Under the pieces are notes generated by a model. It was given only the letters and a program-made list of their open reading frames with translations, ran no database searches and was not told the origin of the DNA. From Calditrichota bacterium (GTDB lineage Bacteria > Calditrichota > Calditrichia > Calditrichales > Calditrichaceae): DNA of 55,115 nt. The translations under genes and the position numbers were made by a program. This document shows positions 25,134 through 35,657 of the stretch, piece by piece. The first letter of the stretch is position 1. The number at the start of each line of letters is the position of its first letter. The stretch lies in NCBI GenBank assembly GCA_003854985.1, contig RQOG01000094.1:1-55115 (forward strand). The letters are read 5' to 3'.

Positions 25134-26162
25134 TTAATAACTGGTTGATTCCAATTTTACCTTGCCACGGAATATTCTGTATATGGTTATGGTATACGCT
25201 AAAACAAATGGCATACCTATTCCGGCTATTATCAGCATTATTTTCAGTGTTTTCTGCGATGAGGCGGCGTTATAAATATTCAAACTAAATTCAGGATTCG
25301 GATCGGATAAAACAAGGTTCGGGAAAATGCCAATGGCAAATAAAATCATTAGTGTCAAGATAACCAGCGATGAAAAAACAAAAGCCCGGCTTTCCTGACT
25401 ATGATATGTTTCCCGGACGGTGTAGACTATAGCCAGTAAGTTAAGGATAACCGCGATAAAAAGAAGCGGACAGTTCATCAGATTATCGGTCATTTTAGGA
25501 TAAAAAACTATTGTAGCGCCGGTAAGCGTAATAAAACAGATTATGAAAAAGATGGCTGCGTTTTTACTCCACTTTCTCACAAGGCCCTGAAGGAGATCTT
25601 CCGTTTTCAGCGTTAAATAAATTGTTCCGTGCATCATGAAAAGAGCCACTGTAGTAATGCCCACCAGAACGGTGTAAGGTGAAATTAAATCCAGGAACGT
25701 ACCGGCAAATTCCATGTCGGCGCCGAGAGGTATGCCGGTGACTATATTGCCCAGCGCAATGCCCATCAGGAAGGCAATTAAAATACTGGCGATACTGAAA
25801 AATCTGTCCCACATGTTCCGCCACCACTTCATTGGTTGTTTACTGCGGAATTCGATGGCTACCGCCCGAAAGATCAGCATAAAGAGCAACAGCATAAAGG
25901 CCGTATAAAAGCCGGAAAAAACGGTTGCATAAACATGAGGGAAGGCGGCAAATAACGCGCCCCCTCCGGTTACAAGCCATACCTCGTTACCATCCCACAC
26001 GGGGCCGATGGAGTTCAGGGCCAGCCGGCGGTTATCATCGACTTTTATCAATAGATAAACGGATCCGACGCCTAAATCAAAACCATCCAGAATGGCATAG
26101 CCGCTTAATAAAATGCCGATCAATATAAACCAGATTGTATTCAAATCAAATGTAAATTCCAT
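25134..26162 (-). CDS. cydB: Cytochrome bd ubiquinol oxidase subunit II
   Basis: A 342-residue, nine-helix inner-membrane subunit of cytochrome bd oxidase. Family landmarks are GYAILDGFDLGVG near the N terminus, then GPVWDGNEVWLVTGGGALFAAFP and the helix YTAFMLLLFMLIFRAVAIEFR. The length fits CydB/AppB. With CydA it oxidises quinol and reduces oxygen to water, a high-affinity oxidase often used at low oxygen. It starts four bases after the cydA stop and is clearly in the same operon. No small CydX-like frame was seen after it. Confidence 0.96.
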   Translation of the reverse strand: MEFTFDLNTIWFILIGILLSGYAILDGFDLGVGSVYLLIKVDDNRRLALNSIGPVWDGNEVWLVTGGGALFAAFPHVYATVFSGFYTAFMLLLFMLIFRAVAIEFRSKQPMKWWRNMWDRFFSIASILIAFLMGIALGNIVTGIPLGADMEFAGTFLDLISPYTVLVGITTVALFMMHGTIYLTLKTEDLLQGLVRKWSKNAAIFFIICFITLTGATIVFYPKMTDNLMNCPLLFIAVILNLLAIVYTVRETYHSQESRAFVFSSLVILTLMILFAIGIFPNLVLSDPNPEFSLNIYNAASSQKTLKIMLIIAGIGMPFVLAYTITIYRIFRGKVKLESTSY

Positions 26163-26166
26163 GATT

Positions 26167-27543
26167 TTACCTGCCTTTATTCACTATGGTTTTTTGATAT
26201 CTATATTCGGAAGAAAGCTCATCTGCCCTTTCCGGTCCGTGCTGAATCTTATTATTCAGCAAAAAGAGGAAAAGCGCAAAAAGAAAGATATAAATGATGG
26301 CAAAAAGTATAAGTGAGAACAAAACCTGTCCCGCATCTACGGCTTTGGAAAGCGCGTCTGATGTTCTGAGTAAATTGTATACAATCCAGGGCTGCCGGCC
26401 TACTTCTGCGGAAATCCAGCCCAATTGATTAGCCGCCTGCGGAAGCAGTACTGAAAAAACAAGTATATACAGATACCATTTTGTCTTTTCAAGACGTTTG
26501 CGCTGCCATAAAAATAATCCCAGCAGGCTGATGCCGATTAACGCAAATCCTATGGCCACCATCAAATGATACGTTTGAAATACAATATTCACCGGTGGAC
26601 GGTCCGCGGGATCAAAAGCATTTAATCCGGTTACCGGATGATTAAAATCCCCGGATATCAGGAAACTGAGCAGCCCGGGAATAGCAACGCCGAATTTTAC
26701 TTCCTGCTGGTCATCTTCAACCCATCCGAACAGGTAAAGCGCCGCCGCTGCGGAAGAATCATAATGCGCTTCGAGGGCGGCTAATTTTGCCGGCTGGGTT
26801 TCGCTGACGCCGATTGCGCTTTGATGTCCCGTATACAACTGAAATAAAGACGCGAAAGCCGCCAGAATCAGCGCAATTTTAATGGATTTCAATGATAAAT
26901 CGATATGTCTGTTTTTAAGGACATAATAGGCGCTGACGCTAAGCACAAGAAACGCGCCGGCTTGCCAGCAACCTGATAAAACATGAGTTAGGCGGTCTAT
27001 GGATGAAGGATTAAAAACCATTTCCCAAAAATCGGTAATTTCAGCCCGGGCCTGCATACCTTCCCCGACGATATGATAACCCGCGGGCGTTTGCTGCCAG
27101 GAATTGGCTACTACAATCCATACGGCGCTGAGCATTGATCCCAGAGCTACCATAATCGTTGAGAAAAAATGCATTTTAGGACTTACCTTATTCCAGCCAA
27201 AAACCAGAATAGCCAGGAAGCCGGATTCCAGGAAGAATGCAAATATGCCTTCAGCCGCCAGGGCGCTGCCAAAAATATCACCCACATACCGGGAATAGGT
27301 AGCCCAGTTTGTTCCGAACTCAAATTCCATCACGATGCCGGTGGCTACACCGATGGCAAATGTTAGCGAAAATATTTTTACCCAAAATTTGGTCATGGTT
27401 TCGTAGACTTTATTGCCGGTTTTAAGAAACATACCTTCCATAATAACCAGCAGAACCCCAAGACCAATGCTTAACGGCGGGTAGATGTAATGAAAACCAA
27501 TGGTGACGGCGAATTGTAAACGGGCTAAGATTTCAACATCCAT
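26167..27543 (-). CDS. cydA: Cytochrome bd ubiquinol oxidase subunit I
   Basis: A 458-residue subunit carrying the hemes. The N terminus [20 protein letters not shown] contains the conserved His ligand (H18). The motif [16 protein letters not shown] is the standard CydA segment after the Q loop, and the Q loop is short, as in the GC-poor, non-E. coli type. The start is placed at the ATG at 27543, with AGGTG five bases upstream, rather than at the upstream ATG. It is the first gene of the cydAB pair and diverges from the arabinofuranosidase gene. Confidence 0.96.
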   Translation of the reverse strand: MDVEILARLQFAVTIGFHYIYPPLSIGLGVLLVIMEGMFLKTGNKVYETMTKFWVKIFSLTFAIGVATGIVMEFEFGTNWATYSRYVGDIFGSALAAEGIFAFFLESGFLAILVFGWNKVSPKMHFFSTIMVALGSMLSAVWIVVANSWQQTPAGYHIVGEGMQARAEITDFWEMVFNPSSIDRLTHVLSGCWQAGAFLVLSVSAYYVLKNRHIDLSLKSIKIALILAAFASLFQLYTGHQSAIGVSETQPAKLAALEAHYDSSAAAALYLFGWVEDDQQEVKFGVAIPGLLSFLISGDFNHPVTGLNAFDPADRPPVNIVFQTYHLMVAIGFALIGISLLGLFLWQRKRLEKTKWYLYILVFSVLLPQAANQLGWISAEVGRQPWIVYNLLRTSDALSKAVDAGQVLFSLILFAIIYIFLFALFLFLLNNKIQHGPERADELSSEYRYQKTIVNKGR

Positions 27544-27744
27544 TATACACCTCATTTTCTAATAGATTTCAATCCTGGATAAAATAATGTTTTAAGTTAT
27601 AAAAGGATTCAATCATTCTCAAATTCAAAAATTATTTTTTTCTTTTTAATTTTGTTTTCAAACAAATTGTCAATTACATTTATTTCAATTTTTTAACACA
27701 AATAGTCATACACGGAAGAAACCATTAAAAAGAGGATTAAAATT

Positions 27745-29280
27745 ATGAAAAAAAGTATTGGGTTTTTCTTTTGTTTCCTCCTTATCCCATTTTTACTCAA
27801 CGCTCAGAATTCTCTTCTGATTAAAACTGATGAGGGGAGAGATATTATTAATAAAAACATTTATGGCCATTTCGCCGAACATCTCGGCCGCTGCATTTAT
27901 GGCGGAATCTGGGTGGGTAAAGATTCGCAAATTCCCAATACCCGCGGTTTACGCAATGACGTTTTAGAAGCCCTGAAAGAAATGAGCGTGCCGGTTATTC
28001 GCTGGCCCGGCGGTTGTTTCGCGGATACCTATCACTGGAAGGACGGTATTGGCCCGGCGGAAAAAAGACCGAAATTCGTCAATACCAACTGGGGCGGCGT
28101 GGTGGAAGATAACAGTTTCGGCACCCATGAATTTCTTGATTTTTGTGAACTGATCGGTGCCGAGCCATATATTAATATAAACGTTGGCTCAGGAACGGTT
28201 CAGGAAGCCCGCGAATGGGTTGAGTATATTAATTCCGATAATGAAAGTCCTATGGCCAATTTACGCCGGCAGAACGGCCGCGAGAAACCCTGGAATGTAA
28301 AATACTGGGGCATAGGCAACGAAACCTGGGGCTGCGGCGGACATATGTCCCCGGAATTCAACGTTGATATCTTTAAAAAATTTGCAACATTTTGTCCCGG
28401 GAAATTTAAAATCCTCTCCGGAGGCACTTCCGATGATCTGAACTGGACAGAAGTCAGTATGAAAAATATTTTAACCGGACGCGGCGCGCATCTTATGCAG
28501 GGCTATTCGTATCATTATTATACAATTTGCCACGATTGGTCCAAAAAAGGCTCCGCCGTTAATTTTGATGAAAGCGAATGGTTCAGCACCATGAAGAAAA
28601 CCTGGTGGGTGGATGAAAACCTAAAGCAGCATACGGACATAATGGATAAATACGATCCGGAAAAGAAAGTCGCCCTTCTGGCTGATGAATACGGTAACTG
28701 GTTTGATGTGGAACCGGGTGAGAATCCGTCATTCTTATACCAGCAGAACACCCTGCGCGACGCGGTCACCGCCGCCTTGTATCTGAATATTTTTAATAAC
28801 CATTGCGACAGGGTCCGCATGGCTAATATTGCCCAGACGGTCAATGTTTTGCAGGCGGTATTATTAACCAAAGATAATGAAATTGTAAAAACCCCGACCT
28901 ATTATGTTTTTAAGATGTTTAAGCCGCACCAGGATGCGGTGATGCTGCCCTTTGATCTGACCAGCGCGGATTATACCAGCGGCACTGAAAAAATAAAAGC
29001 GCTTAGTGTTTCCGCTTCCAAAGATAAAACCGGTAAAATCCATATCAGTATTGCCAACCTGGACCCCGTAAATCAGCAGGAAATAAGCTGCACCATTCAG
29101 GGGGCGGATATCAAAAAGGTCTCCGGCGAAATCATTACCGCCGAAAAAATGAATGCCTTGAATGATTTTGGCAAAGGGGAAGAAGTTAATATAAAAACTT
29201 TTGAAGATGTTACTCTAAAAAATGGAAAATTAACCGCTAAATTACCCGCAAAATCGGTGGTCATGCTTATGATTGAATAA
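27745..29280 (+). CDS. GH51 alpha-L-arabinofuranosidase
   Basis: A 511-residue glycoside hydrolase that releases arabinofuranose from arabinoxylan, arabinan or similar side chains. A signal peptide (1-20, ending LLNAQN) directs it outward. The GH51 landmarks are IYGHFAEHLGRCIYGGIWVG, IRWPGGCFADTYHWKDGIGP, the acid/base glutamate in WGIGNETWGCGG (E193) and the nucleophile in LADEYGNWFDV (E315). The beta-sandwich domain completes the C terminus (about 390-511). No T9SS tail is present, so it is probably periplasmic. It is convergent with the Yip1 gene across a strong terminator. Its nearest sugar importer is the GPH symporter 6.5 kb away. Confidence 0.93.
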   Translation: MKKSIGFFFCFLLIPFLLNAQNSLLIKTDEGRDIINKNIYGHFAEHLGRCIYGGIWVGKDSQIPNTRGLRNDVLEALKEMSVPVIRWPGGCFADTYHWKDGIGPAEKRPKFVNTNWGGVVEDNSFGTHEFLDFCELIGAEPYININVGSGTVQEAREWVEYINSDNESPMANLRRQNGREKPWNVKYWGIGNETWGCGGHMSPEFNVDIFKKFATFCPGKFKILSGGTSDDLNWTEVSMKNILTGRGAHLMQGYSYHYYTICHDWSKKGSAVNFDESEWFSTMKKTWWVDENLKQHTDIMDKYDPEKKVALLADEYGNWFDVEPGENPSFLYQQNTLRDAVTAALYLNIFNNHCDRVRMANIAQTVNVLQAVLLTKDNEIVKTPTYYVFKMFKPHQDAVMLPFDLTSADYTSGTEKIKALSVSASKDKTGKIHISIANLDPVNQQEISCTIQGADIKKVSGEIITAEKMNALNDFGKGEEVNIKTFEDVTLKNGKLTAKLPAKSVVMLMIE

Positions 29281-29330
29281 ATATTTTCATGGTGGAACTC
29301 AAGGTAAAAATACATAAGTATTTATAAATG

Positions 29331-29368
29331 AATAAACCCGGTCCTAAAATTACAGAGCCGGGTTTATT
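29331..29368. terminator. Bidirectional terminator between the GH51 and Yip1 genes
   Basis: AATAAACCCGG (29331-29341) and CCGGGTTTATT (29358-29368) form a perfect 11-base stem with a 16-base loop between two convergent genes. Confidence 0.88.
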
Positions 29369-29374
29369 TTAATC

Positions 29375-30103
29375 TTACATACCAAAAAATGAAGAGAAAA
29401 GATTGGTTAATGCTATAGCAAGGACGCAGTAGATAATCCATAAAATCACTATAGGCATAGCCGCTTTGGAAGTAGTGGTTTTATAAAAAACAGAAAGCGC
29501 TATTGTCCATAAAATCAACTGCCAGATGGTGAACAAATCAAACCGCGCCAGAATAAGGTGCATAAGGGTTTGCGGTTCGCCCGGCGCTAAACCTGGGAGT
29601 AAAACCGATAGATCGGTGCCAACGCCTTTGGCGGTTCCCTTATTTAAAATCATGAACGTTGATAAAGGTATGCTTATAATTCCTAATATGCCCGACCAGG
29701 AAATCATAGAAAGAATCTTTTTATAAGTTGATGTTCCGCCTAACATCAGGTTGCCGGCCAGTAGAAAAATACCGGCTAAAATCAGCCAGACAACAAGCAC
29801 GCCTATCGGAGCCATGATCAGGCCGAGATATTTGAATGGAGAATTCATCTGTGATTCAACAGTACTTAGTTCTTCGGCCGTTATACCTTTGGCTTCCATA
29901 GCGGCCAACTGGTCTTTGATTCCAATATCCATGACTAATAACTGCATTCCGATTACCAGCACAACGGTAATGATGTATGGAATGAGCCAGTCGGGTTTGC
30001 GGTCAATACTTTCAAATACTTCCCTGGGAGAGGTAAAAATTCCGATAATCCGTTGAAAAACGTTCATTTCCTGCTCCTGAGTGGGTGATAATTCTTCGCT
30101 CAT
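29375..30103 (-). CDS. Yip1-family membrane protein
   Basis: A 242-residue polytopic protein. A short cytoplasmic N terminus with FQRIIGIFTSPREVFESID, the usual Yip1 opening, is followed by about five hydrophobic segments (from PDWLIPYIITVVLVIGM onward). Yip1-domain proteins in bacteria are of unknown function; eukaryotic relatives act in membrane trafficking. The start has AGGAGG eight bases upstream. It is monocistronic and convergent with GH51. The family call is good and the role is open. Confidence 0.8.
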   Translation of the reverse strand: MSEELSPTQEQEMNVFQRIIGIFTSPREVFESIDRKPDWLIPYIITVVLVIGMQLLVMDIGIKDQLAAMEAKGITAEELSTVESQMNSPFKYLGLIMAPIGVLVVWLILAGIFLLAGNLMLGGTSTYKKILSMISWSGILGIISIPLSTFMILNKGTAKGVGTDLSVLLPGLAPGEPQTLMHLILARFDLFTIWQLILWTIALSVFYKTTTSKAAMPIVILWIIYCVLAIALTNLFSSFFGM

Positions 30104-30341
30104 TTAAATCCTCCTGTTTTTAATATGGTGTTTATTTGAATAAGTGGTATTTCCTTACGTAAAATATTTTTATAGGTTTGATTTATTTTTTTCTATATTA
30201 TTACAACATGTTTGTTGAATTAGTTAAATGTACAGATAATTTTTATAAAAATTCAACGAATGATGAAATTTTTCAAACTGTCAGGAAGTTGGCACTTCAT
30301 ATACAGGCCATAATTAACTTGCAAAATTCACAGGGGGCATT

Positions 30342-32687
30342 ATGAAAAGTATTTTTTATATATTTCTTTTTACAATTTCAGTTTATGAAATTCAGGCGGC
30401 GGATGAAAGCTGGATGGTATTTGACGATACAGAGGTAGCGGAAATTAAGGTTACCATGGATACTTCGGCGCTTAACTGGATGATGGCTGATGAGAATGTG
30501 GAAAGTGATTCCATGCATTTAGCGCATTTTACCTTCTCAAATAAATGGGTTGATGAAGCCATGGACTCGATAGGCATTCGTCTGCGCGGCAATACCTCCC
30601 GTGAATCAGGGAAGAAATCGTTTAAACTGTCGTTTAACACATTTATCCGCGGTCAGGAGTTTTATGATCTTGATAAAATGAATATCAACGGAGAACACAA
30701 CGATCCTTCGGTGGTGCGCAGTAAACTGTGCTGGGATTTATTCAATAAAACGGGACTGACCGCCAGCCGTGCCTTCTATGCGGCTTTGTATATTAATGAG
30801 GAGTATTTCGGATTGTATATCGTGGTTGAGCATATCGACGATGAGTTTCTGAATAAAAATTATGCGGATGACAGCGGCAATCTATGGAAATGCCTATGGC
30901 CGGCCGACCTGGTCTTTATCGACTCCGATCCGGATGCCTATAAATATTTTAATGAAACTTCAAACCGCTATCCCTATGAATTAAAAACCAATGAAGAAAT
31001 CAATGATTATACCCAATTAGCCCGGTTCATTGATATTCTGAATAACACTCCGGAGGGTGCGATTAAGGATTCACTTGAAAGGATTATATATCCGGAAGAA
31101 GTATTAAAATACATGGCGGTCAATGTTCTAACCGGAAGCTGGGATGATTATTGGTACAACCAAAACAATTTCTATATTTACCATGAACCGGCCGCCGATC
31201 GTTTTCATCTGATTCCCTATGATTATGACAACACTTTTGGCATATCATGGTTCAGCACGGACTGGACGGATATAAATCCCTATTATTTTGCTGAATTTGA
31301 AGGTCAGCAGGGTAGCCGTCCTCTGATCGACAGGATTCTGAATATTCCGTCCTATCGCAATTTATACACCCATTTTCTTGAACATTACCTGCTAAATGTC
31401 TTCAACCTGGATATCATGGAAGACCGTATAGATTCATTGCACACTTTAATCGAAGATCCCTGGGTTATGAATGATCCTTTTTATCCGAATTCTTATGGAT
31501 TTACCATCGATGATTTTAATAATTCCTATTCGGAAGCCGGATATTATTTTGATCCGCATGTCCGGCGGGGACTGAAGGAATACATAAATCTCAGAGTCGC
31601 CTCCTTAAATTCCCAGCTGGAATATGTTTCTGCACCTCCCGCGCTGTATCATCCATCCTGGTCAACCTTAAATCCGGCTCCGGATGAATCCGTTTTTGTT
31701 GATATTTCCATCTTCGACTCCGATGGGATACACAATGCGGCTGTTGTCCTTATGATTGGCGGGGGAACTTCATCTTATATCTTATCCGAAAATAAAATTC
31801 CGGGATCTTCCCGGGTGGAACTGGCCGACCGCTGGTCCGGTTCTATTCCTCCGGTAGGAGAGGGATTCAGCGGTGGGTTTTATTTTATAGCTCAGGATAA
31901 AAAAGGGCAAACCACAAGGTATCCCGTCTCAGGATTTTTTCCTCTTTTAACCGGAACTTCGGCGGGAGAGGGATTGGTAATTAATGAATTTTTAGCGGAT
32001 AATGTATCATCAAATACGGATCAGGATGACGAATTTGATGACTGGCTGGAGCTGTTCAATACCGGTGATGATTCTGTGTTGATCAGCGGAAAATACCTTT
32101 CGGATAATCCTTTAAGCCTGAATAAATGGCAAATTCCCGGTGATAATGTGTATCTGCATTTGGGGGAGTATTTATTAGTATGGTGTGATGAAGACGACCA
32201 GCAGGGATTGCATGCCAATTTTAAATTGTCAAAAAGCGGTGAGTTTATTGCCCTGACCGCCAGCGATGGCATAACAGTACTGGACTCGATCACCTTTGGT
32301 CCTCAGGATACCGATATGACTTTCGGCCGGTCGCCCGATGGAAGCGAAAACTGGGTTAAAATGACGCCGACGCCAGGCGCGGCAAATATATCGACGGCAA
32401 TAAAGCAAAGCGAAGAATACTTACCGGGTCGGTTTAGTCTTAAACTTTATCCTAATCCGTTTAACAGCACGGTGATTATGGAATACGATCTTCCAAAAAC
32501 CGGATCGGTGCAATTAGAGGTCTTCAATACTCTGGGGCAAATGGTTCGTGCGGAAAATCTCGGTTATAAAGAAGCCGGATCGCACAAATTACCGGTTTCG
32601 ATGGAACAAGCATCTTCCGGAATGTATTTTCTGCATCTGAAGGCCGGCAGTCAAAAGATCGTAAGGAAAATACTTCTTATTCGTTAG
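30342..32687 (+). CDS. Secreted CotH kinase-like protein with lamin-tail domain and T9SS sorting tail
   Basis: A 781-residue exported protein. A signal peptide (1-19) is followed by a CotH-type domain (about 45-420), with IRLRGNTSRESGKKSFKLSF, the DLDKMNINGEHNDPSVVRSK segment and the catalytic-like HLIPYDYDNTFG. CotH of Bacillus is an atypical kinase that phosphorylates spore-coat proteins. Next comes a lamin-tail domain (about 545-660, EGLVINEFLADN, DDWLELFNTGD) and then a T9SS tail (YPNPFNSTVIMEYDLP to VRKILLIR). The combination is known in FCB genomes. AGGGGGC precedes the ATG. It probably acts outside the cell on surface or secreted proteins, which is an inference. Confidence 0.85.
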   Translation: MKSIFYIFLFTISVYEIQAADESWMVFDDTEVAEIKVTMDTSALNWMMADENVESDSMHLAHFTFSNKWVDEAMDSIGIRLRGNTSRESGKKSFKLSFNTFIRGQEFYDLDKMNINGEHNDPSVVRSKLCWDLFNKTGLTASRAFYAALYINEEYFGLYIVVEHIDDEFLNKNYADDSGNLWKCLWPADLVFIDSDPDAYKYFNETSNRYPYELKTNEEINDYTQLARFIDILNNTPEGAIKDSLERIIYPEEVLKYMAVNVLTGSWDDYWYNQNNFYIYHEPAADRFHLIPYDYDNTFGISWFSTDWTDINPYYFAEFEGQQGSRPLIDRILNIPSYRNLYTHFLEHYLLNVFNLDIMEDRIDSLHTLIEDPWVMNDPFYPNSYGFTIDDFNNSYSEAGYYFDPHVRRGLKEYINLRVASLNSQLEYVSAPPALYHPSWSTLNPAPDESVFVDISIFDSDGIHNAAVVLMIGGGTSSYILSENKIPGSSRVELADRWSGSIPPVGEGFSGGFYFIAQDKKGQTTRYPVSGFFPLLTGTSAGEGLVINEFLADNVSSNTDQDDEFDDWLELFNTGDDSVLISGKYLSDNPLSLNKWQIPGDNVYLHLGEYLLVWCDEDDQQGLHANFKLSKSGEFIALTASDGITVLDSITFGPQDTDMTFGRSPDGSENWVKMTPTPGAANISTAIKQSEEYLPGRFSLKLYPNPFNSTVIMEYDLPKTGSVQLEVFNTLGQMVRAENLGYKEAGSHKLPVSMEQASSGMYFLHLKAGSQKIVRKILLIR

Positions 32688-32798
32688 AACCGGTTTATAA
32701 ATATGACTGATGGAATAGTCAGGGTCTGTTGTCAATTACCGATTTACGATTGAATTGCATCAAATTATTGTTCGTCCTAAATTGACAGCGGAGGTTTT

Positions 32799-33665
32799 AT
32801 GCTGAAAGTGATATTGTACACTATATTCATCAGTTTAACCGGAATCATAGCTTTCTTTATATATTTAAATTATTTACTGCATCGTTCCTTCAATATTTAT
32901 CATATACATTGTGAGAAAACGCCGGAAGATTATGGATTAAAGTATACCGGTAAACTTATACCTGCTCTGCATGGCAAGAAAATAGAATTGTGGGATTTGA
33001 ATCCCGGTTTTCCGGGTCCGGTGATCATTGGTCTCCATGGATGGGAAATTGCGGCGGATTCATTACTTCCGCTGGCTGAAACACTTCAGGAACAATGGCG
33101 TATTCTTCTCATAAATGCACGAAACCATGGTCAAAGTGATGATGAGAAATATTCTACCATTGTCAATTATGCGGAAGACGTGGAAAGTACAATTCGTTAT
33201 ATTAGGAATAATATCGGTAAAACCGAACCAATCGCGCTTGTCGGACACTCATTGGGAGGCGCGGCTTCCATTTATACCGCTTCCCGCAGTTCCGATGTCA
33301 GCGCCGTTGTCTCAATCAGCGCTTTCGCCGAACAGGAAGAGGTTATGAAAGCGGCTTTTGTGAGAGGAAAGATGCCTTCCTGGTTTATCTCCAGTATGCT
33401 GGTTTATATCGAGTTCCGTCTTGGCGAAAAAATGGAAAAATTATCCCCGGGTTATCTGATTAACTGTTTTGATAAACCTGTATTACTGGTACATGGAACA
33501 AAAGATGAAGTGATTCATGTTTCAAATATGGATCGTATTGCCGGTTCTGCGAATCGTTCGAATGTTGAAAAGTATATCATGGAAAATGAAACGCATTCAT
33601 CATTGTTATCACAGCCGGTTTTAGCCGGTCGCATTAATCAGTTTTTAAAGTCCTGTTTAAAATAA
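32799..33665 (+). CDS. Alpha/beta hydrolase, membrane-anchored
   Basis: A 288-residue serine hydrolase. An uncleaved N-terminal helix (about 4-26) anchors it. The nucleophile elbow is GHSLGG (S151), and the acid/base residues are probably D in LVHGTKDEVIH and H in NETHSSLL. The HG oxyanion motif is in IGLHGWE. The substrate is unknown; the family includes esterases and lipases. The start has GCGGAGG before it. It is followed by fabH after 86 bases, but a shared transcript is uncertain. Confidence 0.85.
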   Translation: MLKVILYTIFISLTGIIAFFIYLNYLLHRSFNIYHIHCEKTPEDYGLKYTGKLIPALHGKKIELWDLNPGFPGPVIIGLHGWEIAADSLLPLAETLQEQWRILLINARNHGQSDDEKYSTIVNYAEDVESTIRYIRNNIGKTEPIALVGHSLGGAASIYTASRSSDVSAVVSISAFAEQEEVMKAAFVRGKMPSWFISSMLVYIEFRLGEKMEKLSPGYLINCFDKPVLLVHGTKDEVIHVSNMDRIAGSANRSNVEKYIMENETHSSLLSQPVLAGRINQFLKSCLK

Positions 33666-33751
33666 TTTTTCGTACAAAGAAATAAAATGCATTTTTGATT
33701 TGATTATATAATTAATATAAATTTTAATCTAAATTTTAAAAGGAGTGGATT

Positions 33752-34750
33752 TTGCATAATTCTAAAATTACCGGGGTTGGAAAATATCTTCCCGAGAAAA
33801 TTGTTACCAATTTTGATCTCGAAAAAATAATGGATACATCGGACGCCTGGATAAGAGAACGAACAGGTATAATTGAAAGACGGTTTGTTAATCCCGATAT
33901 AGAAACGACTTCCTATATGGGCGCCGAAGCTTCAAAAAAGGCGCTTAAGATGGCCGGCCTTAAACCGCAGGATATTGATTTTATAATTTTTGCTACGTTA
34001 AGCGCAGACTATTTTTTCCCGGGCGCCGGTTGTCCGATGCAGATTCATTTAGGTATACCGGGTATCGGCGCAATGGATATCCGCAATCAATGCACGGGAT
34101 TTTTATATGGTTTAGCCACAGCGGATCAGTTTATAAAAACCGGTATGTATAAGAATATACTTGTTGTGGGTTCGGAATCGCACAGCGCGGGTCTGAACAT
34201 GACCACACAGGGCAGAGATGTGGCCGTTCTTTTTGGCGATGGCGCGGGGGCGGTCGTGCTAAGCGCCACGGATGAGAAGAACAAAGGCATTCTTGTCAAT
34301 AAACTGCATGCCGATGGGACTTATGCCAGAGAATTATGCGTTATTAATCCCGGAAGCTTTACGCATCCCATTGTGTCGCACAAAGATATCGATGAGGGTA
34401 CTATCTATCCGTATATGAACGGTAAATATGTTTTCAAACATGCGATCACCAGGTTTCCGGAGGTTATTTTGGAATCACTGGAAAGCGCCGGGCTTACGAT
34501 CGGCGAAGTGGATCTGGTTATTCCGCATCAGGCGAATCAAAGGATTACGGAGGCGGTTCAGATACGATTAGGACTGCCAAAAGAAAAAGTTTACAGCAAC
34601 ATTCACAAATACGGCAATACCACCGCCGCGTCCATACCGATTGCTATGACTGACGCGCTTGAAGAAGGTTTGATTCATGATAACGATCTTATCTCCTTAG
34701 CCTCATTCGGCAGCGGATTCACATGGGCCGCCTCGCTGTTAAAATGGTAA
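33752..34750 (+). CDS. fabH: Beta-ketoacyl-ACP synthase III (FabH-like)
   Basis: A 332-residue condensing enzyme that normally starts fatty acid synthesis by joining an acyl-CoA to malonyl-ACP. The Cys-His-Asn triad is visible: C114 in RNQCTGFLYG, H259 in IPHQANQRI and N289 in KYGNTTAAS. The start is a TTG at 33752, with AGGAG six bases ahead; no ATG fits better. It is followed 15 bases later by lipA in the same direction. Paralogues in other genomes make other acyl chains, so the primer specificity is not certain. Confidence 0.92.
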   Translation: MHNSKITGVGKYLPEKIVTNFDLEKIMDTSDAWIRERTGIIERRFVNPDIETTSYMGAEASKKALKMAGLKPQDIDFIIFATLSADYFFPGAGCPMQIHLGIPGIGAMDIRNQCTGFLYGLATADQFIKTGMYKNILVVGSESHSAGLNMTTQGRDVAVLFGDGAGAVVLSATDEKNKGILVNKLHADGTYARELCVINPGSFTHPIVSHKDIDEGTIYPYMNGKYVFKHAITRFPEVILESLESAGLTIGEVDLVIPHQANQRITEAVQIRLGLPKEKVYSNIHKYGNTTAASIPIAMTDALEEGLIHDNDLISLASFGSGFTWAASLLKW

Positions 34751-34765
34751 AGATGAGGGAAAAAA

Positions 34766-35650
34766 TTGGCTAAAAAAACTGATCTGTCCAACATAGAAAA
34801 AAACACTTATCTGCGCCGGCCGGAGTGGCTTAAAATTAAATTAGGAAGCGATTCAAATTACAGCTCTGTCCGAAAATTAATAAAAAGGCAAAAACTGCAC
34901 ACCGTCTGCGAAAGCGCCCGTTGCCCCAATATCGGTGAGTGCTGGGCCAGAAGAACCGCTACATTCATGATCCTTGGCAACATCTGTACCCGTAGTTGCA
35001 GATTCTGTAATATCCGGACCGGCAAACCTACCGAATATGATCTTGAAGAGCCTTTGCGCGTAGCTGAAGCCGTGGCGGAACTTGGCCTGCGTCATGCCGT
35101 GATTACTTCGGTGGCCCGGGATGATCTGAGTGATGGGGGTGCATCAATCTTTGCGGAAACGATAAGACAAATAAACAGCCATGCGCCGGGATGCAATGTA
35201 GAAGTGTTAATTCCGGATTTTAAGGGTGATCTGGACGACCTGGATAAAGTGCTGGATGCTAAACCACAGATTCTCAATCACAACCTGGAAACGGTTGAAC
35301 GACTACAAAAACCGGTCCGTGTTCAGGCTTTTTATGAAAGATCGTTATCCGTGTTATCCCATGCCAAAAAAAGAGGATTTATCATCAAATCCGGAATGAT
35401 GGTCGGATTAGGCGAAACATCCATTGAAGTTATTCAAACGATGAAGGATTTGCGCGCCATTGATTGTGATATAATTACCATCGGGCAGTATCTGCCGCCG
35501 ACAAAAATGCATTACCCGATTGACCGCTTTTACTCACCGCAGGAATTTGACGAGTTTAAAGAAACCGCCATTCAGCTCGGCTTTAAACATGTGGAATCCG
35601 GACCGTTGGTGCGCAGTTCCTATCACGCCGATGAACAGGTTATCAAATGA
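34766..35650 (+). CDS. lipA: Lipoyl synthase
   Basis: A 294-residue radical-SAM enzyme that inserts two sulfurs into protein-bound octanoyl groups to make lipoate. The auxiliary cluster motif is CESARCPNIGEC and the SAM cluster motif is CTRSCRFC; the C terminus has the RSSYHADEQ motif, whose serine is the LipA-specific ligand. The start is a TTG at 34766, with GAGGGA before it. It sits 15 bases after fabH and is probably cotranscribed. The convergent Mut7-C gene ends seven bases beyond its stop. No lipB is in view. Confidence 0.96.
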   Translation: MAKKTDLSNIEKNTYLRRPEWLKIKLGSDSNYSSVRKLIKRQKLHTVCESARCPNIGECWARRTATFMILGNICTRSCRFCNIRTGKPTEYDLEEPLRVAEAVAELGLRHAVITSVARDDLSDGGASIFAETIRQINSHAPGCNVEVLIPDFKGDLDDLDKVLDAKPQILNHNLETVERLQKPVRVQAFYERSLSVLSHAKKRGFIIKSGMMVGLGETSIEVIQTMKDLRAIDCDIITIGQYLPPTKMHYPIDRFYSPQEFDEFKETAIQLGFKHVESGPLVRSSYHADEQVIK

Positions 35651-35657
35651 TCACGGG

